Part shown: positions 35,833 to 46,548 of the stretch, piece by piece
Numbering within the stretch: position 1 is the stretch's first letter
Layout of the letters: each line of letters begins with the position of its first letter
Origin: Micrasema longulum
Lineage: Eukaryota; Arthropoda; Insecta; Trichoptera; Brachycentridae
Assembly: GCA_022494885.1 (NCBI GenBank)
Contig: JAGVSM010003706.1
Coordinates: 124,001 to 188,000 of the forward strand
Reading direction: 5' to 3'
Length of the DNA: 64,000 bases
Translations under genes and position numbers: made by a program
Notes under the pieces: model-generated
The model's input: the letters and a program-made list of their open reading frames with translations, nothing else
What the model was told of the DNA's origin: nothing
Database searches by the model: none

Positions 35833-36348
35833 AACCCAAAAGAGATTTTGGAAGTGTAAAATCGACCATTTTATTTACACACATCATCCCTGTTCGAACG
35901 GTGGCGGTGGCTGCAAATGTTAAAACTGCCATAAGGGCACAAAAAAATATTTTTTTTTTTGTTTTATCTTATTTATGTAAAAAAAAGAATTTTCTCCTTG
36001 CTTGTTGATTATTTTATTCTAGTTCTAATTTTTAGAAGTTTGTTTTTTTTTCATTTATTATATTTATACATTTTAGTTATTTTTGCATTGTTCTATGAAA
36101 ACAAAACATGTTTTTTTTCTATTTGCATGGTAAAATTAGCTCTGCACTTTTAGCAATTTAAGTGGAATGAAATTTATTATTATTATTATTTGGTACACGT
36201 TATATTATTATAAATTTTGCATACATGTATACGGAAAAGTAAAATGTGGCAGGTTAATTAAGAAAGATTTGGAGGGATTACAATGTTTATGAATTGCTCG
36301 ATTAGAATACAAATTTTTCAAATAATTTCTTTAAAATACGTTATTATT
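35833..36348. other. AT-rich; LINE-like tail ending (ATT)n at 36174-36191
   Basis: A low-GC stretch ends in a trinucleotide run like the LINE tail at 43460. No coding trace. Confidence 0.35.
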
Positions 36349-36430
36349 TATCGCGCCGTTTCCGCTAGGGAAGGCAGAAAACATAGAACGCCATATCACT
36401 GTATTTGCACACAGATATCGCTTCTTCTAA
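36349..36430 (-). repeat. LINE-Y fragment
   Basis: CGCCGTTTCCGCTAGGGAAG GCAGA and AGAACGCCATATCACTG match the terminal block of LINE-Y near 18600-18660. Confidence 0.6.
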
Positions 36431-36479
36431 ATTCTTCTTACCTTTTTCTATCTTCTTACTCAAGCGTGCCGATTTTTCC

Positions 36480-36900
36480 GACTTTTTATGAAGAACTTCA
36501 GCTCTACGGGAAATTAAATACAAAAAATGTTTTCTTGCGCGGAGTAAAAATTAGAGCATTAAATTGCACTGCAAAGTTTCTTGAAAATTAATAATTTAAA
36601 AAAAAATAAAAACGCACTACTTTGAATGACGTCACTGACCTATGATATAAGAGCTATGGAAGATTTCAGTCTGCTTGCCGTTTCGGGACTAATGAGAATA
36701 AGCGGAAATGAAGCTCTGACGTCACACGCGGAGTTATTTCAGAAATAAAAAACTTAAAATATCATGGCGCTGAAAATACGATGCATAAAAGTTGAAGAAA
36801 AAAAATATTGGCTTAGTTTAGTAGTCTATTAACAAATAAAAAAATAAAAGAACCACTGAACTTCCTCATTACTCATCTTAAAGTATTTCTTGGATTCGGT
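36480..36900 (+). mobile_element. DNA element related to 50357-50998 (one end lost)
   Basis: GAAGAACTTCAGCTCTACGG, AAACGCACTACTTTGAATGA CGTCACTG and GAATAAGCGGAAATGAAGCT are in the same order as in the better-preserved copy at 50400-50820. The terminal repeats were not found here. Confidence 0.65.
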
Positions 36901-37619
36901 CAATCTTTATCCTTATTAAATAATTATAAATTTTATTTAAATAAAAAATTACTTATTAAAAACTAGGTAAGTTTCCAATTCGTAATAGTAGAGATTATAA
37001 TATCTATATACATACAGTCCGTTATCAAGTTAATATTTTTCTGAAAATGTGCTCATTTAGAATATATAGATACATAATAATATGAACATTTTATATTAAT
37101 AACAAAACGTGATGTAATAATGATTTGTTATCAAAATTTAAATAGCATAATAACATTTATCAATATTAAATTATATCATAGTTCTGTTAATATGAATCTA
37201 ATGTAAAGAAGAAACTTGCATAACAGACTTATAGGTTATTTGAATTCAGCTAGTATAATTATTATCGAATAATCAAGGTATTCGTATCGTTATTCGTACT
37301 ATCCCCTATCTAGTGAAAAGAAGACTCTTAAGATGGCGTTGCGTTATTATAGCGCCCTTAAACATTTTATGATAGTCAAATCATGGATTTTAAAAAAGCG
37401 GGCAAAATATGGATGAAAAAATGTAAAAATAAACAGAAATGATTATACACGTCATTTAATATTTTCCCAAAATCAATTTTTCAATTTTGCAAGAATGCTA
37501 AGGTTATGTCAAAGTTAAAAAACCAAGTTCCGTAATATCTTTAAATACTATGCATTCCAGGTGAACTATCTAATGTTTAACGCTTAGATCAGCTACATCT
37601 ACAGCGATAAGAAAAATTA
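36901..37619. other. AT-rich, no gene seen
   Basis: No recognisable feature. Confidence 0.45.
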
Positions 37620-38515
37620 CCATCGACAATATTTTGAGTTTGTCCAAATTTTTGTAGGCAAGGACTGGATTCAACTCCCTGGGAAGCTGTTATTAACATA
37701 TTACAACAGAGACGAAGAACATTTTAAAGATGGTAATATAAAAGTCTAGGCATCTACGGAGTTTATGACTTATCATTGGCTGGTTTAAGTGGCCACTTTA
37801 CACACGGTGTAAAATTTTTATATTAATTTTTCATTAATAAATTTCAAAAAAGGTTCATGTTTTTTAAAAAATTCTATACATATCTACTTTTAGACATCTA
37901 GTAAGTGTTATCACTGTAACTCTCCAAAAAAGAGACTAATACCCGTATGCAGAGACAAACCTTAAGGTGAGGAAAGTACATTCTATTGTCTTCACCTTCG
38001 GGTTATTCTCTGCATTTAAAATTAGAATGTACTTTCCTCACCTTAAGTTTCGTCTCTGCATACGGATAACTCTTGTGCTTGGAGAGTGACTTACACTGAT
38101 GTAGTTGTTTATTGTTTATTATTAAGAGTTTATATAATTTTAGAGACGAGTACATGAGAAAAAAATAAAAACATAGGATATGTAAAGAAAAAACATAAAA
38201 CAATAATACATTCATACTAATTAAAATTTAATGTAGTTATTACGCGTGCTCAAAAAATTTCTTCATATGTACTTTAAATTTATTTATTGATACATATTAT
38301 TTTTAATAGTTTTTAGTTCAAAACAATTCAAAACAAAAAAAAAACATCAACAGATCAAGGATTGAAGGAATTTAGATGTTCAAATATGGGCAAAATGGTA
38401 AATGTTACACGGTGAGTAAAGTGGCCACTGAAACCAGCCAATGATAGGTCATAAGCCCTGTAGACTTCCATATTACTTTCTTTAAAATGTTCTTTATCTC
38501 TGTTGTAATATAAAA
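37620..38515. mobile_element. FB1 foldback copy with a foreign centre
   Basis: The left end TTTGAGTTTGTCCAAATTTT and the modules up to GGCCACTTTACACACGGTGT (37626-37810) reappear inverted at 38343-38515. The ~530-bp centre differs from other FB1 copies and carries its own palindrome (37900-38105). Confidence 0.7.
37900..38105. repeat. Long palindrome inside FB1
   Basis: GTATGCAGAGACAAACCTTA AGGTGAGGAAAGTACATTCT is followed after ~37 bases by its reverse complement (AGAATGTACTTTCCTCACCT and on to GTCTCTGCATAC). The stem is about 40 bp with one or two mismatches and extends outward more weakly to CTCTCCAA / TTGGAGAG. Confidence 0.85.
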
Positions 38516-38645
38516 ATGACCATGCCTGGACGCAACCAGCGCACTAGATTTAGTGAACACGCATTTGCGGTCACAACTCACAACTATGCCTATGGCGTGG
38601 AATGCTCTCCCGGCAGAAGTTCGAATCTCTGAGAGTGAAGTGACG
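38516..38645 (+). pseudogene. LINE C-terminal scrap (same family as 60617-60920)
   Basis: TTTAGTGAACACGCATTTGC GGTC and ATGGCGTGGAATGCTCTCCC mirror the 60640-60710 block (AFAV...WNALPAEV). It is very short and shifted. Confidence 0.6.
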
Positions 38646-38649
38646 TAGA

Positions 38650-38825
38650 CTTTTGTTAACAAGAATTGCAGTTCCTCTTTGTTGTTAGCAAGAAGCACGG
38701 CATCATCAGTATACAAAAGCGGTTCACTCATGTTTTCTCCCATTCTTAAGTCTTTCAGTTCTTTCTTACAGTTATCGATATATACGCTGAACAGCCACTG
38801 TGAACAGACACAACATTTAACAAAA
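38650..38825 (-). pseudogene. RTE-like reverse-transcriptase fragment with YTDD
   Basis: The minus strand reads QWLFSVYIDNCKKELKDLRM and then EPLLYTDDAVLLANNKEELQ. This covers motif B's end and motif C (normally YADD) of RTE-type reverse transcriptases. The catalytic Asp pair is present, with Ala changed to Thr. Only ~55 residues remain. Confidence 0.75.
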
Positions 38826-38912
38826 ATTATCAAGATACGCTGTGATTGGTGTATCAATGCAGTGCCATATGCACCATTAGGTGCGGGAAGGGAATGTGAT
38901 GATGTTTCTTTA
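38826..38912 (+). repeat. SINE-A 3' fragment
   Basis: AAGATACGCTGTGATTGGTG, TATGCACCATTAGGTGCGGG and a GATGATG tail match the family 3' half. Confidence 0.7.
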
Positions 38913-39572
38913 AAATGTATGGAGAAAATAGTAAAAATGAACTACTGTAAATGATGTCACAATATAGAGTGATAGAGTGCTGTGATAGATTTCCAGTTTC
39001 CGAGAAGCCAATACAAAACAAAATTGTCTCAGTTTGATAGTCTATTAACAAATAAAAAATAAACTTTCTCGTTATTTGGTCATTCCAAATCAACTTAGAC
39101 TAAAAGTGCAATGGCCTCGGAAAAAATATGAAAATAAATAACTTAAAATATATAATTGCTGCTAGGTATCTAATGTTTTTAAATGTTTTATTAATAAAAC
39201 TACCGGATAGTTCTTTGTGTCTAAATAATAAGAATTTAACAGCAAACAAATTAGGTATCTCTAAGCATTTTACCAGCCATTTACCGATGCATAATGTTAT
39301 TTTGTTGGTACAGAAACAAGGGCCTTAACCTCGCGGTAATGCCCCTTTGCCTAGAATCGTCATCGACCACTCAACCTATGATCACCTAAATCCATTTTTC
39401 AATATTTAAAAATCAGAACTGGCTAAAATAAATTCTTTGAATTCTGATGTTATATTTATATCAATATGTAGTACTTCCCGTTACAGTTCGTTTAATTTAT
39501 ATTTAATTTAAACATCACCTTTTTATATGTAAATTATGCCTATAATTTTTTTCATTGCATCATTGCTTATCT
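38913..39572. other. No gene seen
   Basis: AT-rich with no recognised element. Confidence 0.45.
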
Positions 39573-39920
39573 TAGTGATGAAACGGATAGTACTTTGATA
39601 CCGGATATTTAGTGAACCTCTAAGCCAGATAGTAGGATATCCGGCCTATTGTTTCTGACTTGTCGCGACGTGTTTAGTAGATCCCTAACGTTTTTATGCA
39701 AAAAAGTCAATTTTTCAAATAATTAGGGTAACTTCTCTTTTTCCAAACACAGTCGATATCAATAAATCAATTTAGTGGCGTTGATTTCATGATTTTTGCG
39801 AAGTATAATGAATACAGGTATCCATCGAATTTTGATCTACTATCCGGTATCCGGGCGAATAGTAAAATTAGACCGGATAGGCCGGTTACGGATAGTTACC
39901 GGATATTCGTTTCGTCTCTA
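39573..39920. mobile_element. MITE rich in CCGGATA motifs
   Basis: TAGTGATGAAACGGATA at the left and TATTCGTTTCGTCTCTA at the right are imperfect inverted repeats. Inside, ACCGGATA/TATCCGGC words recur in both orientations. This resembles widespread insect elements whose ends read TAGAGATG...CCGGATA. Confidence 0.65.
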
Positions 39921-40462
39921 GTCAGTACCCCGTACTAAAACCGACAAGTGTTTTTATGTACATGTATTTTTAATTTTGTTTACTCAAATGTACAATTTTT
40001 TTAAATCTTCAAATTTTGCGTTTTTTTGCAAAACATATTATTACAAGCGTTTAGACATAAAAAAGAAAGGGTTTTTGAAACCGTTTTTGTAATCCCTTAA
40101 TAATCATTAGTTTCTTCGATTCGTCCCTACCAATGGCATGAATAAACGAGGCTTTAGCTTGATAACACCACCACAAAACAAATTTGTATTTTTAACAAGT
40201 CAGGTTATCTTTTCCCGAAGAAAGAGTTTATTATTATTATTACGGATAACTTATGTGGAGCTATTTTTTTATATAGTACCTCAAGAGCGCTTTTAATTTG
40301 ACTTAAAATTTAGTAAAGAAGCATTTGATGACAAATTAAAAAATTTTGTCATAATTGCTTCTGATTTATTTTAATTGGACCTCTTCTGTTGCTATTTTGA
40401 AGTTGAATTTCATAAAATATCATACATATTGTGAGAATTTTTTATTTTACCAATGAATATTA
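39921..40462. other. No gene seen
   Basis: AT-rich with a short (ATT)n run near 40230. Confidence 0.45.
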
Positions 40463-40803
40463 TTGTTTAGGTTCTTGAAAATACGCTTAACTTATATATT
40501 TGCATATCTCCGGAGATTTCCGGTAATGAAAAATGTGATTCAAGTAAAGAAAAACTACTTGAACTCTGAGTTTGGCGATCGGGCATATTGCCTTAAGGAA
40601 ATTTCTTCCTACCTACCCAAATCGTTCAGTTTGATAAAATTACAAATACATGGACATATGGTTCTTCCTAGAACTAGTGATTGTCTTCGTACTTGCGCTA
40701 TTAACAGTTTCAGTAAGTTTGGTTTTAAATTCAAATCATACCTTATCCGTTTCTTATACATCATGTATTTAATTTTTAGAAAACGTAATTCGATATATTA
40801 AAC
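40463..40803 (+). pseudogene. Unrecognised 112-codon reading frame from a repeat
   Basis: The frame has charged and aromatic blocks (KEISSYLPKSFSLIKLQIHG, CLRTCAINSFSKFGFKFKS) that look protein-like rather than random. A diverged second copy of the DNA around TTCTTCCTACCTACCCAAAT lies at 52845-52865, so it belongs to a repeat. No known domain was recognised. It is either a transposable-element protein end or an exon captured by one. Confidence 0.35.
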
Positions 40804-41584
40804 GCCAATAATATAGTTTAGTGTGTTGCTTAGTAAGCCTCTTTATAGGATATCGAAAAACAAGTGTATTCCCTTCGAGGGCTAATATGTTAGATAGCTC
40901 ACTAGAATATGTAAATATGAGTTCAGTAAAAGAGATCTTTTTTGTAGTATGAAGTATCAAGGTTAGCCAATTAACATTGTGGTTTCCTTCAAAGGTACAC
41001 AAAAGTATTATTTTGGACTGTAATCAACAGTAGGATTATTAAAAATTGCGTTACATAAATTGTAATCCGAGAATATGGAATTGATTATTTGTGGCACTCG
41101 GAAATTGACCTAGGCGTAGATTTTTACGAAGTTTATAAAAGTGCCAAATATCTCGAAAATTAACAATTTTTGTGAGGTCATATTTAAATATTCTGGCGAG
41201 TCACTAGCAAGTAGCATTCTGTTTATAATTGAACTCCACAAAAACGGGCCTATAAACAGTAGTCAATTTGTTTTTGATTTTGATTATTAGATAAATGTCA
41301 TACTATGGTCAATTATGCCAATCTATAAAAAGGTTTTAATACTCGTTTATCATATAAATAAACATGATAAAAAATGGAATTAGATGACCTGTATTGCGGC
41401 CCCACAAAATGCAGCCGGTATATAAATAGTGCAGGCCAGTGGTGCAGCGCGGTGTGAAGTGGAAGGGGAAGGGACAAGGGGGAGACGTTCGTATAACTGT
41501 TTAGGAAGGGCTTGGGTCGCATCGGCATCCAAAAAAGTCTATACCGCAGGCTCTCAACATTTGTGTCCAGTATGGCTATGTAGC
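40804..41584. other. No gene; TATA-like site in GC-richer patch
   Basis: TATAAATA at 41421-41428 lies in a GC-richer stretch (41385-41515) followed by a purine-rich run. A transposon promoter is possible, but no reading frame follows. Confidence 0.3.
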
Positions 41585-41630
41585 TGAAGAAACGGGGCAT
41601 TGTGATGTTTTGCAATGCCCCGTTTCTTCA
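41585..41630. repeat. Perfect 18-bp hairpin
   Basis: TGAAGAAACGGGGCATTG (41585-41602) is exactly complementary to 41613-41630, with a 10-base loop. It is followed by AGTTTTTG. It stands alone in the window. Confidence 0.9.
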
Positions 41631-42514
41631 AGTTTTTGTTATTTTGGGTTATGATTTTGGTAAGAATAATATTTGGTATAAAAAGTTTCCAAATTAAGTA
41701 AAATACAATTTATTTATTTTTTCAAATGTGTCGATTTAAGATTATTATATTAAATACTAACAATTGTGTTCGCAGGATGACGTATAGTTGTTGGCGCCAC
41801 CATTGCCATATGGTTTTTAGGAAGCACCAACCTACAAATAGTACTTGTCAAAATTTCGTAGCAATCTGATGGTTCATAAGTTACAATAGTTTAAGTGACG
41901 CTACTTTTGTAATTTTCATAACAACCGAAAAATCTGAATTTTGTGTGTTGATACGGCCTTGCGTTTTAGTGGGAAATATACCGTTCAAGCAAAGCAATAG
42001 CTTGAAAAGTATTATTTGGACTCGGCTCCACCGAGACAAATGGTACAGAAGCCGTATAGACACCGATCATGCTGAATGCTCTGTGGTGGTATTCAAAATC
42101 TTCTCTACCCCCTAAAGAGTGATTAATTCGAAGATTTTTTTTAATGCCACGACTCTTTGCTTCATATAATTGCCACACTGATGATTGAACGTTAAATAGT
42201 GTATAAAACTACTTAAAAAACGGAAATAAAACTAATACGGTTCGTTCAATTCTACCTAATTATGTGTTTTTGGAAATGTTCAAGGTCGCAATAACGTTCT
42301 AAATGAAATCACGTTTGATTTCACGTGTTTATATTTTTTGACGTTTAATCATAAGTGTGGCCATGAAGCTAAAACTAGTCGTATGGAAAAAAAAACAACC
42401 CCAAATTAATTACTCCCTAGGGATAGAGAAGACTTGTAATTGCCCCCCTGCTCACCCGAATTCGGCAGTTGTTCCAAAAAAAATAAAAAAGTCAACAGAA
42501 TAATTTCGGCCTAT
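41631..42514. other. No gene assigned; unusual minus-strand frame 41966-42178
   Basis: A 70-codon minus-strand frame contains RINHSLGGREDFEYHHRAFS and MIGVYTASVPFVSVEPSPN. Its composition is protein-like, but I could not assign a family. It may belong to the mobile-element cluster around the mariner at 42515. Confidence 0.3.
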
Positions 42515-43002
42515 CGTAAATTAAGGTTGCGTGAGATAGCTATCACCTTAAAGATATCAAAAGGTAGAGTATTCACTATTTTGCATCAACTTTGTCAACG
42601 AGAAAGCTTTATTTGAAGTGGGTTCCGCGTTGGCTTACAGTTGATTTAACACAATTACGCGTCGACAATTCAGAGCGCTGTTTTGAGCTGTTTCAGCGCA
42701 ACAAAAATATTTTTTACGAACGGTATGTGACAATAAATAAAACATGGGTCCATCACTCTACTCCAGAGTCAAATCGGCAGTCCGCTGAGTGGACAGCAAA
42801 CGGCAAAAGCCCGAAGCGAATAAAATCGCAAATATCAGCTCGTAAGGTTGTATTTTGTATTCAATCAGCTGTATTTTGGGATGCCAACGGTATTTTATTC
42901 TTTAATTACCTTAAGAAAGAAAGAACCATTAAAACCAAATCTTGTATGGCGTTATTGGTGCGTTCTATGGAAAAAAATACGGAAAAACGACCCCAAATTT
43001 AG
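42515..43002 (+). pseudogene. mariner transposase relic
   Basis: An N-terminal helix-turn-helix trace (LRLREIAITLKISKGRVFTI) is followed in another frame by KWVPRWLTVDLTQLRVD, CFELFQRNKNIFYERYVTIN, WVHHSTPESNRQSAEWTANG and AVFWDANGILFFNYL. These are the standard mariner blocks in order. At the first catalytic position the family has Asp-Glu-Thr-Trp. Here it is Asn-Lys-Thr-Trp, so the active site is lost. The remaining catalytic part after ~43002 is unreadable. Confidence 0.85.
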
Positions 43003-43154
43003 GAAAAAAAATGCTCTTTCTGATGAATAAAGTCGAATTTTGCCAAAAAAGTCTAAATTTATTAGTCATCTTACGAACTTATGAATGGTGTAAAAAATAC
43101 CACTTTATAAATACTCGAAATATAGAAAAACAATTATTTTGAAGTCAATAGCTA

Positions 43155-43473
43155 GTATAGCACAACATAATTCTTCAGAAGTTCGAAATTGTGCAACTTA
43201 ATCCCTTTTCAGAAAAAAATCAAAAACTTTTTTATTTGTGAAAACGTTTCCTGACACTGAAAGTGCTACTTTTTTATGTAATTGTTAGAAGTACCATATT
43301 ATGTGTATTACATGATTTGTAAAATTTGTCTGTTAGTAAATAGTAGTTGAGAGTTAGCCTGTAGATAGACCTTATTTTTTTATATTTTAAGTATAATGTA
43401 TAGCGCCCTTGACGTGATTACCCACGAAAAAGGCGCTATAAAAATAGTCGAAATTCAGTATTATTATTATTAA
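43155..43473 (+). pseudogene. CR1-like LINE 3' end
   Basis: SSEVRNCAT and a F-x-K-K-x-K-T-F-L-F trace (43175-43240) are the last residues of CR1-type proteins. The 3' UTR hairpin TAGCGCCC...GGCGCTA (43401-43440) and a terminal (ATT)n run follow. Confidence 0.75.
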
Positions 43474-43477
43474 ATAT

Positions 43478-43714
43478 GAAACACTTTATTTTAAGACCAC
43501 TTGAATTTAGTTGGAAGCACAAAAAGCTTCTGAAAGCACAGATCTTTCCATCTATACGTCTAAACTAAACATAAATATACAGAAACATAAAATTTTTATC
43601 ATTTCATTTCTATATATGTATGTTCGGTTGTACCTTAAGATGGAAAGATCTGTGCTTTATTGAAACGAATGTTGCTTTAAAATAAACTCAAGTGGTCATA
43701 AAACAAAGTGTTTC
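43478..43714. mobile_element. MITE, 237 bp, ~85-bp arms
   Basis: GAAACACTTTATTTTAAGAC CACTTGA at the left pairs with TCAAGTGGTCATAAAACAAA GTGTTTC at the right, and AGCACAGATCTTTCCATCT pairs again further in. It sits directly after the LINE trinucleotide tail. Confidence 0.8.
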
Positions 43715-43849
43715 ATTTGCCATATTTAAATCATATTTTTCCACAAAATTAATCCCGATTTAATAAAAAATATATAATTTCGAAGTTCATATAAGAGATT
43801 ACCTTGAAAGTTACCTCAAAATGATTGGAATATATCAAAATGAATTTTA

Positions 43850-44275
43850 ATACTTGAGAGTTCACATAACTGCCGATGGGAGCATGCACACAGAGCTTGC
43901 AACCAGCTTAGGAATTGCTGGAGCAACTTTTAACATTAAGCGTGTTGCCTGGAACTCTTGTATATACTCGGTCAAAACGAAATGCCGATTATTCAACTCT
44001 TGCATAGTGCCAGTACTCTTATATGGGTGTGAATGGAAGGGATCTGGCTTGGAAACGTGCTGCTCATGCCTCAGGAAAACCTAAACCAAAGATGCCTCTT
44101 TTTAAAACCTGCGGGCTTACGCCGTCCTGGAAGGCCGTCGATGACGATCTTTCGACTTTATTCGGTGAAAGTAAGGGGCGTTAGATTGACGTGGGAGGAG
44201 ACGAGAGTGCTGTCTGGGGATAGCGTCTCTTGGAGGCAACTGGTGATGTCCACACGCTCCACTTAGGAGCGGATG
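43850..44275 (+). pseudogene. LINE-X copy 3
   Basis: Frames give RVHITADGSMHTELATSLGI then GATFNIKRVAWNSCIYSVKT and RLFNSCIVPVLLYGCEW, the normal segment from the reverse-transcriptase thumb to the LLYGCE block. A shift and RRPGRPSMTIFRLY-related coding follow, ending near CACTTAGGAGCGGATGTGG. A deletion removes the part between the CEW block and the final third, compared with copy 2. Confidence 0.8.
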
Positions 44276-44650
44276 TGGAAAAGAAGAGAGGAGAAAATAA
44301 TATTTTCATGTAGCTCCTGATGTTAACAATATCCAAACTTACTCGTTTGTAGTCTCTAGATGAATTATATAATCATTTTAAAATTAACCAAACCTGCACA
44401 ACTGAACATTTTTTTCTTTGAGACAATACGAACAGTGTTTTTATCCTTATCCGCATCTAGTGGTATATTGAACACCGTTCTGTAAAGTAATTGCAGCGTA
44501 TTTGAATAATTCATAACAGGATTGTAAAATTATTAGAACTTTGAATGGTTTTTGGATGCATTTGAAACCATGTGCATATTAATAACAATATTAAACGTGT
44601 TACATCATATATTAAATGAAGCCCTTAAACTTTGGGAACCACTGCCACGA
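44276..44650. other. No gene; lone hAT-like end near 44632-44646
   Basis: TTTGGGAACCACTG reads as a right-hand hAT end. No partner end was found within the window. Confidence 0.35.
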
Positions 44651-45325
44651 TTTCAACTATTCCCACATTCCTAGATAAACTTTTTGGCGGCTAGTTTGTT
44701 TAGTAGTAAAGTAATCGTTCAAAGGTTCGGCCGCTGTTCGGGCCGGTCTTAAAATTACAAATTCACGTTTCTCTTTTGAAAAAAGTCACGGTTCCGTTCC
44801 TAGTGACCGCGTTGCATTCCTTCGGTAGATAGAAAATCTGTTGAAAGTTGATTGAAAATATTAGTTTCTGAAGAGAGAACGTGATACGCTCCGCTCATTC
44901 ATCGTTACTGCTGTGGCCACGTGAGGATTAAAAATACAAATCCGTAGTACTATCGAAGCGCTGATACTAGTTTACTAGTATAGGTTGGAAATTGTAAGCG
45001 ACTGGCAGTGATTCATTCATACTGATTATACGCGTGATATTTTTCTTCGAATCTCTCACTTAAACCTTCACACTCCAGTCACATTATTGGAATGTCAAAA
45101 ATTTCCGTAAAGTACTGCGCTAGTATTTTCGTGCTTCCTTACTGCGTCATTATTTCTGATAAACAAGATAGTTGGTACTGAAGTGAATGAACGAATTGCG
45201 TTTCATATTGTTTGGAGTGGTATCAATTGTCCGCTCGATTATTGATACTAATAAAATCACTAATATCTAAAATGAAGTCAGACGTATTATGAAGTGCTGC
45301 ATCATTATTAGGAAAATCTCGGAAA
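44651..45325 (+). promoter_or_regulatory. Probable promoter and 5' UTR of exon 1b
   Basis: This ~670-bp stretch is free of recognised repeats, less AT-rich than its surroundings, and contains a CACGTG E-box at 44918-44923. Upstream ATGs occur: a six-codon uORF at 45272, and an ATG at 45289 that opens a different frame running to the donor. The start context at 45289 (GTATTATGA) is weaker than that at 45326. Promoter identity is an inference. Confidence 0.4.
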
Positions 45326-45365
45326 ATGGAAAACGCACAAGGCGGAAATGGAGGTCACACAGAAA
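45326..45365 (+). CDS. Candidate alternative first coding exon 1b, product unknown
   Basis: ATG at 45326 in the context GGAAAATGG (A at -3, G at +4) opens 13 codons plus one base (MENAQGGNGGHTE), ending at a GTGAGT donor whose GT is at 45366. The peptide is Gly/Asn-rich and polar, suggesting a flexible leader. The exon ends in phase 1 exactly like exon 1a at 2781-2895, so either could be joined to the same downstream exon. An upstream out-of-frame ATG at 45289 could reduce its translation. The family is not recognised. Confidence 0.5.
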
Positions 45366-45655
45366 GTGAGTAATCATTATTTTAATCATTAGACTCTATG
45401 CATACTTTATTAGGTAGGTACTAATACGCACATAATATCTATGTTGTAGGTACATTTATTTACTTATTTTATGAATACATGAATTATGTTAAATAACCAT
45501 ATTATTAATCTTATCGAACGCTCGGTAAAAATTATAAATATAGTGTGAGATTTCAATATAAGCATTATTTTATTAACAGCGGCAATGATTTATGGGTTAA
45601 AAAAGTAGCAATCATGATATTTTACGTAAATTGCATATAAAACCTTTCCGTGGCA

Positions 45656-45956
45656 ATGTATCCTATAGGATATATCGGTAGTCAGATGGCAGAAGGGACC
45701 ATCTGTATTTTTTTCTGTTTTTAAGTTTTCAAAACTTTTAATCAATATTTCAGTAAATACACATAGAATAAAAAATAAAAAAAACATCATAATTTAGAAT
45801 GGTAATTCATTGTTAAAAAGCAACACTAAAATATTTTAGATTGGGGATTGAAGTCTTGAAATTGAGTTGCATTTCAGCACTCCTGAACATTTTTGAAAAT
45901 TACAGATGGTCCCTTCTGCCATCTGACTACCGATATATGTAGCCTATAGGATACAT
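45656..45956. mobile_element. MITE, ~300 bp, ~55-bp inverted repeats
   Basis: ATGTATCCTATAGG followed by CGGTAGTCAGATGGCAGAAG GGACCATCTGTA at the left is matched in reverse at the right (TACAGATGGTCCCTTCTGCC and on to CCTATAGGATACAT). Confidence 0.85.
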
Positions 45957-46548
45957 ATGATATCATATGATCTAAATTTTTCTCATGAACTAGTACACTA
46001 GTAAAACTGCATTCAGTTAAAACTGTTTTGTCATATTTTCCATTCTTTACTGCATTATCACAATTTATAAAAAAAACTTTGATTAAAACAAAAAAAAAAC
46101 TTTTGGTTTGGATTCTGAAGCCTTTTCTCAACCATCAAATGTGTAAACAAATATTTTTTCGTTCTGCCAAGATAAAGTATTCTTAGGTTTAAATAATATA
46201 CATATATATTATTATACCTTCTTTTGTCTCTCATTAAAACATTTTAAAATTCGCCCGAAACTTACCACTCCTCGCTAATTTTCATAAACAGTATTACGTA
46301 GATACTTTTTCTGGCGTTAAAATAAATAAACAAATCAGTAATACGTGAAATTCAATTATATTTTCATTTAAAGCGATGCACTAAAAGTTAAATATAAATT
46401 GAATTAGTCGCTACAGCAGAAATAATTATTAACGTATTAATTCATTGCGATGCTTAATTTTTATTGATGCGGGCGAATCGAGACTTTTGATTGAATGTTT
46501 TATTACAAAATTATGGTTTCATATTTTTTATCTTATTATTCGTCACAG

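Noticed and set aside
38405..38857. 150-codon minus-strand frame as one gene
   Set aside because: It joins an FB1 arm, a plus-strand LINE scrap read backwards and a minus-strand RTE fragment. Only the YTDD part is real coding history.
41585..41640. Hairpin plus T-run as a Rho-independent terminator
   Set aside because: The DNA is clearly eukaryotic, so bacterial terminators do not apply. It is kept only as a structural oddity.
44632..44646. Second complete hAT element
   Set aside because: Only one end (TTTGGGAACCACTG) is visible and no partner or target duplication was found.
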